A stretch of DNA of 45,076 nt from Cacconaster sp045114175 (GTDB taxonomy: Bacteria; Bacteroidota; Bacteroidia; Bacteroidales; UBA932), in assembly GCA_045114175.1 (NCBI GenBank), contig JBGUJZ010000018.1:1-45076 (forward strand), given 5' to 3'. The notes under the pieces are model-generated. The model was not told where the DNA came from. It was given only the letters and a program-made list of their open reading frames with translations, and searched no databases. Shown here one piece after another: positions 24,246 through 31,609 of the stretch. The first letter of the stretch is position 1, and every line of letters starts with the position of its first letter. The position numbers and the translations under genes are program-made.

Positions 24246-25076
24246 TTATCTCGGGCGGAGCCCCAGGATCTCCCGTGCTTCTGCGCTCGTAGCGATGGGT
24301 CGGCCCAATTCGTTTGCGAGACGGACCACTTTGGCCACCAGTTCGCCGTTGCTCCGGGCAAGGACGCCTTTCGAGAGATAGAGGTTATCCTCGAAGCCTA
24401 CTCGCACGTTGCCGCCCATGGCAATGGCAGCGGCAGCCATCGGGAAGGCGTGGCGGCCTACACCCGTGACGGTCCAGGTGGAACCGGCGGGGATGCCGTT
24501 CACCATCCAGCAGAGATTGGCCACGGTAGCGGGGGTGCAACCCGGGACGCCGAGCACAAAGTTGAACTGCATCGGAGCACCGGGAACCTCGCCCTTGCGG
24601 GCCATGTTCAGGATGGTATCGAGATGCCCCATTTCGAAGCACTCGTATTCGGGTTTGATGCCGCGCTCAATCATGCGTTTGCCGAAGGCACGCATCGTAG
24701 GCATCGTGTTGTCGAAGATTTCGTCGCCGAAGTTGCAGGTACCGCAGTCGAGCGTAGCCATTTCAGGCAGCGGGGTCGTGTCGGTAGATTGCAGGCGCTC
24801 GTCGGGGGTCATACCCACGGCACCACCGGTGGAGGGAATCAGAATCACATTGGGGCACACCTTCAAGATGGCCTCTTCGCACTCCTGGAAGCGGTCGCGG
24901 CTCTGCGTGGGCGTACCGTCGTCCCAACGCACGTGCAGGTGCACGATGGCTGCGCCGGCATCAACGGCCGATTTGGCTTCGCGAACGATCTCTTCAACGG
25001 TGTAGGGAACATTAGGGTTCTGCTCCTTGGTAACCTCTGCGCCGCAGATGGCGGCGGTGATAATGAGCTTGTCCAT
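24246..25076 (-). CDS. kce: 3-keto-5-aminohexanoate cleavage enzyme
   Basis: A 276-residue BKACE/DUF849-family protein. The zinc ligands His46 and His48 are in IVHLHVRWDDG, at the same positions as in the studied Kce, and the barrel strands VILIPSTGGAVGM and TLDCGTCNFGDEIF follow the family pattern. It condenses 5-amino-3-oxohexanoate with acetyl-CoA and splits it to acetoacetate and 3-aminobutyryl-CoA. The ATG shares one base with the kal stop (TAATG), so the two consecutive pathway enzymes are translationally coupled. Confidence 0.96.
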   Translation of the reverse strand: MDKLIITAAICGAEVTKEQNPNVPYTVEEIVREAKSAVDAGAAIVHLHVRWDDGTPTQSRDRFQECEEAILKVCPNVILIPSTGGAVGMTPDERLQSTDTTPLPEMATLDCGTCNFGDEIFDNTMPTMRAFGKRMIERGIKPEYECFEMGHLDTILNMARKGEVPGAPMQFNFVLGVPGCTPATVANLCWMVNGIPAGSTWTVTGVGRHAFPMAAAAIAMGGNVRVGFEDNLYLSKGVLARSNGELVAKVVRLANELGRPIATSAEAREILGLRPR

Positions 25077-25465
25077 TACTTACGCTGGCATTTCTTGGGG
25101 GTTACACAGGTACCGCTGGCACGGCAGACCACGATGGGCTCTTCGAGCACATCCGCTGCGGAGTCGGAGATATCGGGACGCGGAGCAATCACCTTGCGGG
25201 CCTCGAAGACCATCTTGCGGGAGGTATTGCCTTCCGAGACGATCTCGCCCGTTGCCTCGATAAAGTCACCGGCATAGACCGGAGCGATGAACTCTACCAT
25301 GTCATAAGCCTTGAAGAGACCTTCGTCGCCGTCTCGGAGAATCAGCAGTTCCGTAGCGACATCGCCGAAGAGGTGCAGCATGTGGGCACCATCCACCAGG
25401 TTTCCGCCGTAGTGCGCATCTTTGGCGCTCATGCGGACACGAATCGTAGATTTGTACTGAGCCAT
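25076..25465 (-). CDS. kal: 3-aminobutyryl-CoA ammonia lyase
   Basis: A 129-residue hotdog-fold protein. The blocks MSAKDAHYGGNLVDGAHMLHLFGDVATEL and KAYDMVEFIAPVYAGDFIEATG match the Kal family, a branch of the thioesterase fold that eliminates ammonia from 3-aminobutyryl-CoA to give crotonyl-CoA. Length is typical. It lies 12 bases after atoD and overlaps kce by one base. Its substrate is the direct product of Kce, and its product feeds Bcd, so gene order mirrors the chemistry here. Confidence 0.94.
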   Translation of the reverse strand: MAQYKSTIRVRMSAKDAHYGGNLVDGAHMLHLFGDVATELLILRDGDEGLFKAYDMVEFIAPVYAGDFIEATGEIVSEGNTSRKMVFEARKVIAPRPDISDSAADVLEEPIVVCRASGTCVTPKKCQRK

Positions 25466-25477
25466 GGTTCTGGAGGA

Positions 25478-26128
25478 TTACTGTTCAACGTAGATGTAGT
25501 CCACGAAGAGAGCCGGCGTGTGGACAGCTTCGGGTTCAATTTCACCGACCTTCACGAGTTTCTCAGCCTCAACGATCACGGTGTTGGCAGCCTGTGCCAT
25601 CATCGGGTTGAAGTTCTTGGTGGTGCCGCGATAGAACACGTTGCCAGACTCGTCCACGATGCTGCCGCCGATGAGGGCGAAGTCAGCGCCGAGGGGTTTC
25701 TCAAGCAGATAGTCCTTGCCATCTACGTTGACAACCTGTTTGCCTTCCTGTACGACCGTACCCAGACCGGTGGGGGTCAGGATGCCGCCCAGGCCAGCGC
25801 CCTTCGCGCGGATGCGCTCAGCAAGCGTGCCCTGCGGAACCAGGTTCATCTTGAGCTCGCCGTTGTTCATCTGCTCCACGGATGCCTTGCTGCCGCCGAT
25901 GTAGGAAGCGTAGATCTCTTTGACCTGATGGTTCTCGATGAGTTTGCTCCAGCCTTTACCGTCGAAGACCGTGTCGTTGCAGATAATGGTCAGGTTCTTC
26001 ACGCCACTCTCTGCCAAAGCATCGACAATCTGTTTGGGCGCTCCCGTTGCCAGGAAGCCGCCGATCATAATCGAAGCGCCGTCCGGAATCATGGAAACGG
26101 CCTCTTTCAGCGAAATTTTCTTTGCCAT
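25478..26128 (-). CDS. atoD: Acetoacetate/butyrate CoA-transferase, alpha subunit
   Basis: A 216-residue class I CoA-transferase alpha subunit. The N-terminal block KISLKEAVSMIPDGASIMIGGFLATGAPKQIVDAL contains the CoA-binding GGF motif; IGGSKASVEQMNNGEL and PLGADFALIGG are also typical. It is the first gene of the lysine cluster, with its beta partner far downstream at 16596. The ATG at 26128 was chosen because it gives the family N-terminus; the frame is open to 26191, but that extension runs through the palindrome at 26174-26190 and up to the predicted transcription start. A promoter-operator-like region lies immediately upstream. Confidence 0.92.
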   Translation of the reverse strand: MAKKISLKEAVSMIPDGASIMIGGFLATGAPKQIVDALAESGVKNLTIICNDTVFDGKGWSKLIENHQVKEIYASYIGGSKASVEQMNNGELKMNLVPQGTLAERIRAKGAGLGGILTPTGLGTVVQEGKQVVNVDGKDYLLEKPLGADFALIGGSIVDESGNVFYRGTTKNFNPMMAQAANTVIVEAEKLVKVGEIEPEAVHTPALFVDYIYVEQ

Positions 26129-26173
26129 AAAACTATGCGTTGTTATAATTTGTTCGTGTTTTTCTTCAATACT

Positions 26174-26190
26174 TGCAGACATAGTCTGCA
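26174..26190. promoter_or_regulatory. Perfect 17-base palindrome in the leader of the lysine operon
   Basis: Arms TGCAGAC and GTCTGCA flank a 3-base ATA centre. It lies about 46 bases before the atoD ATG and begins at the predicted transcription start of the candidate promoter. No T-run follows on the minus strand, so it is not a terminator. It could be a repressor or activator operator, or a 5' hairpin in the mRNA. Confidence 0.55.
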
Positions 26191-26193
26191 TAA

Positions 26194-26217
26194 CCCGCGA
26201 ATTTAGTCAAATTCGGG
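26194..26217. repeat. Imperfect inverted repeat overlapping the candidate lysine-operon -7 element
   Basis: On the plus strand the core arms GAATTT (26199-26204) and AAATTC (26209-26214) surround a 4-base spacer, extended by CCC and GGG with one unpaired base. The -7-like element lies inside it, so a protein bound here would block polymerase. No T-run follows on either side. Confidence 0.45.
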
Positions 26218-26229
26218 ATTAAATCCAAA
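26198..26229 (-). promoter_or_regulatory. Candidate promoter of the lysine fermentation operon
   Basis: On the minus strand a -33 TTTG (26229-26226) and a near-match -7 TAAATTCG (26205-26198; one change from TAnnTTTG) are 20 bases apart, the normal Bacteroidetes spacing. Read-through from leuS-yitT, on the same strand, cannot be excluded. Confidence 0.45.
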
Positions 26230-26247
26230 GAAAAACGTAACAACAGA

Positions 26248-27144
26248 TTACCGGATTTTTATCCGATCGAAGCCTTCTCCGTAAACACCTGCAACAGAGC
26301 CGATAGAGGTAAAGGCGTTGGGGTCTTCCTGTTTGACGATCAGCAACAGCTGGTTCAGCTGGGACTTACGCGCCACCACCATCACCACCTGAATGTCATC
26401 CTTGGAGTACCAGCCCTTTGCGGAGATGACGGAAACACCCCGCTCGCTCTCCTGCATGATGCGGTTGGCAATCACTTCATAGTTTTTGGAGAAGATGAAC
26501 AGCTGAACGCTCTGCCGGTTCAGCTGGAGCATGTGGTCCAGCGTAAAGGTCTCCACGCCCGCAATCACATAGCCAAAGATCACCGTGGCGAAACGGGCGC
26601 CCCAGCCGGACTCCTCGGGAATGATGAGCGAGCTGGCAATGATGACGATATCCAGGAAGAGCAGCACCCGCCCTGTGGAGATATTGTACTTATTGCTGAT
26701 CATCAGCCCTACGATATCGGTGCCGCCGCTGCTGCCACCCACGTTCATCATCAGCGAGATGCCGAATCCGCTGATCACACCGCCGAAGATGGCGCTGAGC
26801 AGCTTGCCGTTGTCGATAGCCACGGCCTGGATAAACTCCTGCGGAATGAGTTCCGGTATGATGCGGAAGCAGATGGAGATGACGGCCACCGCATAGATGG
26901 TCTTCGCCCCGAATCCTTTGCCCAGATACTTTGTACCTATCAGCAACAGGATTGTATTCAAAATCGCGTAGGAGTAACTGATATTGAAGCCCGTAGCGTA
27001 CTGGATGATAGCGCAGATACCAGCCACGCCGCCGGTCACCATGGAGTTGGGCAGAATGAAGACGGCCCACCCCACCGTGTAGATGAGGATGGCCAGCGTA
27101 ATGACCAGGTAGTCCTTGAGCAGACGGGATGCTTTCTTATTCAT
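26248..27144 (-). CDS. YitT-family membrane protein with DUF2179 domain
   Basis: A 298-residue protein. The first 200 residues have about five or six hydrophobic helices, starting LLKDYLVITLAILIYTVGWAVFILP, with the family block GGVAGICAIIQY and a GGSSGGTDIVGLMI loop. The C-terminal DUF2179 domain (about 215-298) is a cytoplasmic ferredoxin-like fold, seen at RQSVQLFIFSKNYEVIANRI and KDDIQVVMVVARKSQ. The function of YitT proteins is not settled; a transporter role is suspected. The ATG at 27144 comes one base after the leuS stop, so the pair is one operon. It may run on into the lysine cluster 119 bases downstream. Confidence 0.88.
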   Translation of the reverse strand: MNKKASRLLKDYLVITLAILIYTVGWAVFILPNSMVTGGVAGICAIIQYATGFNISYSYAILNTILLLIGTKYLGKGFGAKTIYAVAVISICFRIIPELIPQEFIQAVAIDNGKLLSAIFGGVISGFGISLMMNVGGSSGGTDIVGLMISNKYNISTGRVLLFLDIVIIASSLIIPEESGWGARFATVIFGYVIAGVETFTLDHMLQLNRQSVQLFIFSKNYEVIANRIMQESERGVSVISAKGWYSKDDIQVVMVVARKSQLNQLLLIVKQEDPNAFTSIGSVAGVYGEGFDRIKIR

Positions 27145-27145
27145 G

Positions 27146-29857
27146 TCAGCAGACAATATTGATAATTCTTCCGGGAACCACGATTACCTTGCGGATGGCC
27201 GCACCGGCCAGATAGCGGGCCGTATTCTCATCCGCACGCACCACAGCCTCAACTTCGGCCGGCGTAAGGCTCTTGGGCAGAACCAGTTTGAAGCGGGTCT
27301 TTCCGTTGAAGGAGACGGGATACTCCACGTCGTCCTCGTGCGTGTAGGCCTCGACATACTCGGGGAAGTGGGCATACGCGATGCTCTCTTGGTGGCCGAA
27401 CAGACTCCAGAGTTCCTCCGCAATGTGCGGTGCGAAGGGCGAGAGAACGATGGCCAGCGGTTCGAGAATCGCGCGCTTGTTGCACTTCAGATCGGCCAGT
27501 TCACCCACGGCAATCATGAAGGCACTCACCGTGGTATTGAAGGAGAAGCCCTCGATATCGGACTGGGCCTTGCCAATCAGCTTGTGCAGGGCCTTGAGTT
27601 CAGCCGACGTAGGAGCCTCGTCGCTCACGCAGAAGGTGTCGTGATCGAAATGCAGACCCCACAGCTTGCGCAGGAAGCGGTGCACACCGTCGATACCCTT
27701 GGTATCCCAAGGCTTGGACTGCTCAAGCGGACCCAGGAACATCTCGTACATACGGAGCGTGTCGGCGCCGTAGCGGTCACAGACTTCGTCCGGGTTGACC
27801 ACGTTGAACATGGATTTGCTCATCTTCTCCACGGCCCAGCCGCAGATGTATTCGCCGTTTTCAAGGATGAATTCGGCGGTCTTGTATTCCGGATTCCAGT
27901 TGCGGAATGCCTCCAGATCCAGACGGTCGTTGTGCACGATGTTCACGTCCACGTGGATTTCCGTGGTGTCGTACTGATCTTTGAGGCCGCAGGAGACGAA
28001 GGTATTGGTGTTCTTGACTCGATAGACGAAGTTCGAGCGGCCCTGAATCATACCCTGGTTGATGAGCTTCTTGAAGGGCTCCTTCTCGCAAACATAGCCG
28101 CAGTCGTAGAGGAACTTGTTCCAGAATCGGGCATAGATCAGGTGGCCTGTCGCGTGCTCCGTACCGCCGATATAGAGGTCCACATTGCGCCAGTACTCGT
28201 CGGCCTCGCGGCTCACGAGCGCCTGGTCGTTGTGGGGATCCATATAGCGCAGATAGTAGGCGCTGCTGCCTGCAAAGCCAGGCATCGTGCTCAGTTCGAG
28301 CGGCCAGCCGTCAATCGTCCAGTTCTTGGCACGACCCAGCGGCGGTTCGCCCGTTTCAGTGGGCTTGAACTCACCGATTTCCGGCAGTTCGAGCGGCAGA
28401 TCTTTCACCGTCAGCGGCGTGGGAACCCCATCCTTGAAATAGATGGGGAAAGGCTCGCCCCAGTAGCGCTGGCGCGAGAAGATGGCGTCGCGCAGGCGGA
28501 AATTGATCTTGCGGTGACCCAGGCCATGTGACTCCACATAATCGATAGCGGCCGGAATCGCCTCCTTCACGGTCATTCCATTGAGGAAACCGGAGTTGCA
28601 CATGATGCCATCCTTGGCATCGAAGCTCTCCTGCGAAACGTCGCACCCCTCGATCAGCGGCACGATGGGCAGGTTGAAGGTCTTGGCAAAGGTATAGTCA
28701 CGGCTGTCGTGTGCCGGCACGGCCATGATGGCGCCCGTACCGTATCCGCTCAGCACGTATTCGGAAATCCAGATGGGAACCTGCTGGTTGGTCAGCGGGT
28801 TGAAGGCGTAGGAACCGGAGAAGACGCCCGTGGCCTTGCGGGTCTCGGCAATGCGCTCACGCTCCGTCTTCTTCTTGGTCTGTGCGAGGTATTCATCCAC
28901 CGCTGCGCGCTGTTCGGGCGTGGTGAGCTTGTCCACCCATTCGCTCTCGGGCGCCAGGACCATGAAGGTGACGCCGAAGATGGTGTCGGCACGCGTGGTG
29001 AAGATGGTCATGTCGTAGCTCTGCTGGCCGTTGGAGACCTTGAAAACGATCTCCGCACCCTGGCTGCGGCCAATCCAGTTGCGCTGCATCTCCTTGAGGG
29101 AATCGGTCCATTCGAGCGACTCCAGGTCGTCCAGCAGACGCTGGGCATAAGCCGACACGCGCAGCTGCCACTGCTTCATCTTCTTCTGCTCTACCGGGAA
29201 GCCGCCGCGGACCGAAAGGCCCTCCTTGACTTCGTCGTTGGCCAGCACGGTGCCGAGTTTCGGGCACCAGTTGACCGACGTTTCGCCCTGATAGGCAATA
29301 CGGTATTGCATCAACAGGTCAGACTGTTCCTTAGCCGTCAGGCCCTCCCAGCGGCCCTCTTTCTTCAACTTCTCAATGAGGGTTTCGATGGGCTCAGCCT
29401 TGTCGGTCTCGGGATTGTACCAGTGATTGAACATCTCCAGGAATGCCCACTGCGTCCACTTGTAATAAGCCGGATCGCAGGTGCGCACTTCGCGCGACCA
29501 GTCGTAGGAGAAACCAATCCGGTCCATCTGCTGGCGGTAGCGGTTGATGTTCTTCTCCGTGGTGATGGCGGGATGCTGCCCGGTCTGGATGGCATACTGC
29601 TCGGCAGGAAGACCGAAGGCGTCATAGCCCATCGGGTGCAGCACATTGAAGCCCTTCAGGCGCTTGTAGCGGCTGTAGATATCGCTGGCAATATAGCCCA
29701 GCGGATGGCCCACGTGAAGGCCCGCCCCGGAGGGGTAGGGAAACATGTCGAGCACATAATACTTGGGCTTGGAGGGATCGGTCTCCACCCGGAAGGTCTG
29801 GCGGTCAGCCCAATAGGCTTGCCATTTCTTCTCGATTTCCTTAAAGTTGTATTCCAT
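27146..29857 (-). CDS. leuS: Leucyl-tRNA synthetase
   Basis: A 903-residue class I aminoacyl-tRNA synthetase charging tRNA-Leu. The HIGH-type motif is in GAGLHVGHPLGY near the N-terminus and the KMSKS loop is VEKMSKSMFNVVNPD; the CP1 editing domain is present between them (TTRADTIFGVTFM). The C-terminal anticodon-binding and compact end domains are complete. The start at 29857 (MEYNFKEIEKKWQAYW) is the family N-terminus; the frame is open ten codons further upstream but without a reason to use it. yitT follows after one base. Confidence 0.97.
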   Translation of the reverse strand: MEYNFKEIEKKWQAYWADRQTFRVETDPSKPKYYVLDMFPYPSGAGLHVGHPLGYIASDIYSRYKRLKGFNVLHPMGYDAFGLPAEQYAIQTGQHPAITTEKNINRYRQQMDRIGFSYDWSREVRTCDPAYYKWTQWAFLEMFNHWYNPETDKAEPIETLIEKLKKEGRWEGLTAKEQSDLLMQYRIAYQGETSVNWCPKLGTVLANDEVKEGLSVRGGFPVEQKKMKQWQLRVSAYAQRLLDDLESLEWTDSLKEMQRNWIGRSQGAEIVFKVSNGQQSYDMTIFTTRADTIFGVTFMVLAPESEWVDKLTTPEQRAAVDEYLAQTKKKTERERIAETRKATGVFSGSYAFNPLTNQQVPIWISEYVLSGYGTGAIMAVPAHDSRDYTFAKTFNLPIVPLIEGCDVSQESFDAKDGIMCNSGFLNGMTVKEAIPAAIDYVESHGLGHRKINFRLRDAIFSRQRYWGEPFPIYFKDGVPTPLTVKDLPLELPEIGEFKPTETGEPPLGRAKNWTIDGWPLELSTMPGFAGSSAYYLRYMDPHNDQALVSREADEYWRNVDLYIGGTEHATGHLIYARFWNKFLYDCGYVCEKEPFKKLINQGMIQGRSNFVYRVKNTNTFVSCGLKDQYDTTEIHVDVNIVHNDRLDLEAFRNWNPEYKTAEFILENGEYICGWAVEKMSKSMFNVVNPDEVCDRYGADTLRMYEMFLGPLEQSKPWDTKGIDGVHRFLRKLWGLHFDHDTFCVSDEAPTSAELKALHKLIGKAQSDIEGFSFNTTVSAFMIAVGELADLKCNKRAILEPLAIVLSPFAPHIAEELWSLFGHQESIAYAHFPEYVEAYTHEDDVEYPVSFNGKTRFKLVLPKSLTPAEVEAVVRADENTARYLAGAAIRKVIVVPGRIINIVC

Positions 29858-29891
29858 CCTGATTGATGTTGTAAAGTGTACGTACAAACTG

Positions 29892-29899
29892 CAAATGTA
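29892..29899 (-). promoter_or_regulatory. -7 element for leuS
   Basis: The minus strand reads TACATTTG, a full TAnnTTTG match, 34 bases before the leuS ATG. No clear -33 element. It is back to back with the promoter element of the DUF486 gene. Confidence 0.5.
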
Positions 29900-29912
29900 G
29901 CACTTTTTTGGT

Positions 29913-29920
29913 TACCTTTG
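29913..29920 (+). promoter_or_regulatory. -7 element for the DUF486 gene
   Basis: TACCTTTG, a full TAnnTTTG match, 23 bases before the ATG at 29944. No clear -33 TTTG at the expected spacing. Confidence 0.5.
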
Positions 29921-29943
29921 CGGCCGTTTAAACACTTCCTACC

Positions 29944-30312
29944 ATGCAGGGATTATGGACCATCTTGCTGCTCGTCGTATCGAACGTTTTCATGACGTTC
30001 GCCTGGTACGGTCAGCTCAAGCTCAACCAGATGAATATCGGCCGTGACTGGCCGCTGATCTTGATTATTCTCGCCTCCTGGGGTCTGGCCTTCTTTGAAT
30101 ATATCTTCATGGTTCCGGCCAACAGAATGGGCTCCGCCATCAACGGAGGACCCTTCTCCCTGATGCAACTCAAAATTATTCAGGAGGTCATTTCCCTGAC
30201 GGTTTTCACCCTGATTGTCACCTTCGTTTTCAAGGGTGAAGCCATCCACTGGAACCACTTCGCCGCCTTCCTCTGCCTAATCGCCGCCGTTATTTTCTGC
30301 TTCTGGAAATAA
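29944..30312 (+). CDS. DMT-type small membrane protein (DUF486)
   Basis: A 122-residue integral membrane protein with four predicted helices. The blocks LLVVSNVFMTFAWYGQLK, FFEYIFMVPANRMGS and LMQLKIIQEVISLTVFT are those of the DUF486 family of the drug/metabolite transporter superfamily. Small four-helix members usually act as dimers; the substrate is unknown. It is a single gene between divergent leuS and the convergent peptidase gene, whose stop lies only seven bases away. Confidence 0.88.
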   Translation: MQGLWTILLLVVSNVFMTFAWYGQLKLNQMNIGRDWPLILIILASWGLAFFEYIFMVPANRMGSAINGGPFSLMQLKIIQEVISLTVFTLIVTFVFKGEAIHWNHFAAFLCLIAAVIFCFWK

Positions 30313-30319
30313 CTGGAAT

Positions 30320-31609
30320 CTAGCGGGTGAGGCGGAAGTCGACGGGGAGGACCAGGCGGGTGCGGACGGGGCGGCCGGCGATCTTGCCGGGAATCCATTT
30401 GGGAGAGACGGAGACCACGCGGACGGCCTCGGCATCGAGGCGCGGATCCACACCTGTAACTACCTCAACATGGGAGACGCTACCGTCTTTCTCAACGATG
30501 AAACTCACTGAAACGCGCCCCTGAATTCCCTCAGAGACAGCCTCCTGCGGATAGCGAAGATACTTGTAAACCCAGGTCTTGAGGAAGTGGCGCTCATCCG
30601 AGTGGAAGAACTGCGGACGGACGTCGCAATCAGCTGCCGAATAAATCGATTCACCCGGAGTCGCGGTCTGCTGCTTGAGCCGGAGCTGATCGGCCGGGAC
30701 GGCGGCAATCGTCTGCAGAAAGTTGAACAGGTAGTTGCACTGCCGCTCCATATTCTTGTAGAGAATCAAGTTGGGCGTATCGGAAACTGTGCGGTATTCG
30801 CGCGTCTTGCCGGTCGTGAAGACAAAGACGGGAATCTGTTTTTCGTAGAAAGGAAGGTGATCGGAGGTCTGGAGAGTCCCTTCGAAGGGCGCCGGACGAA
30901 CCGCCGGCTGGTGCTCCAGCGTCTGGGAAAGCAGCGTATCCAACTGATGCTTGGGCAGTGACGAGAAGACGCGGAAGGGATTCCGGTCGTTGCCACGCCC
31001 CAGCATATCCAAATTAATCATGGCCTTGACGGAACCGATCTCCCCGAAGGAGCGGTTGGCGAAATACCAGGAGCCGGCCGTGCCGCACTCCCCTGCTCCG
31101 AATACCGCAAAAACCACGGAACGGGCAAACATCCAGTTGTAGGTAGCCACAATCCGGGCCAATTCAAGCAGGGTCGCCACGCCGGAAGCGTTGTCGTCCG
31201 CTCCGGGATAGACGCGCTTCTGCGGGCGGCCGTTCACCGTTACCGTCAACGCGCCCAAACCATCCATGTGCGCGCCTACCACGATGTATTCGTCGCGCAG
31301 GCGGCGGTCATAACCCTCCACGATTCCCACGATATTGCAGGAGTGGAGCGTAGCGGCGGAATCGGCAATGGAAAAGTCCTGTCCGGCCTCGTCACAAAGC
31401 ATCGTGACGCCGGCGTCGCGCAGGGCTCGGTAAACATAATCGGAGGCCAGCGACTCCCCTGCCGTACCGGCCTTTCGGCCCTGCAGTTCCTCCGCGCTGA
31501 GATATGAGATATGGTGGCGCAGCGCGGGCTCTACGCTAAAATTTTGTGCAGCGACCAGGGCCGCTGCACAAAACAGAATCAGAAGGGAAATTGCTGTTTT
31601 CCGAATCAT
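30320..31609 (-). CDS. M28-family peptidase-like protein fused to a TonB-type C-terminal domain
   Basis: A 429-residue secreted protein. A signal peptide (about 1-21, ending VAAQ) is followed by an M28 zinc aminopeptidase domain (about 25-305). Zinc ligands appear as His114 (GAHMDG), the Asp pair 138-139 (GADDNASG), Glu174, Asp201 (NLDMLGR) and His251 (SDHLPF). The position normally holding the catalytic glutamate just before Glu174 is Gly173 (FGAGECG), so activity may be altered or lost. Residues about 335-428 are a TonB C-terminal domain (WVYKYLRYPQEAVSEGIQGRVSVSF...), usually found in energy transducers or envelope proteins. It starts directly after gcvT on the same strand, so probably one operon. 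The fusion is unusual. Confidence 0.82.
   Translation of the reverse strand: MIRKTAISLLILFCAAALVAAQNFSVEPALRHHISYLSAEELQGRKAGTAGESLASDYVYRALRDAGVTMLCDEAGQDFSIADSAATLHSCNIVGIVEGYDRRLRDEYIVVGAHMDGLGALTVTVNGRPQKRVYPGADDNASGVATLLELARIVATYNWMFARSVVFAVFGAGECGTAGSWYFANRSFGEIGSVKAMINLDMLGRGNDRNPFRVFSSLPKHQLDTLLSQTLEHQPAVRPAPFEGTLQTSDHLPFYEKQIPVFVFTTGKTREYRTVSDTPNLILYKNMERQCNYLFNFLQTIAAVPADQLRLKQQTATPGESIYSAADCDVRPQFFHSDERHFLKTWVYKYLRYPQEAVSEGIQGRVSVSFIVEKDGSVSHVEVVTGVDPRLDAEAVRVVSVSPKWIPGKIAGRPVRTRLVLPVDFRLTR

Noticed and set aside
26194..26217. Inverted repeat as a transcription terminator for leuS-yitT
   Set aside because: No T-run follows on the minus strand, and the repeat overlaps a -7-like element, so an operator role is more likely.
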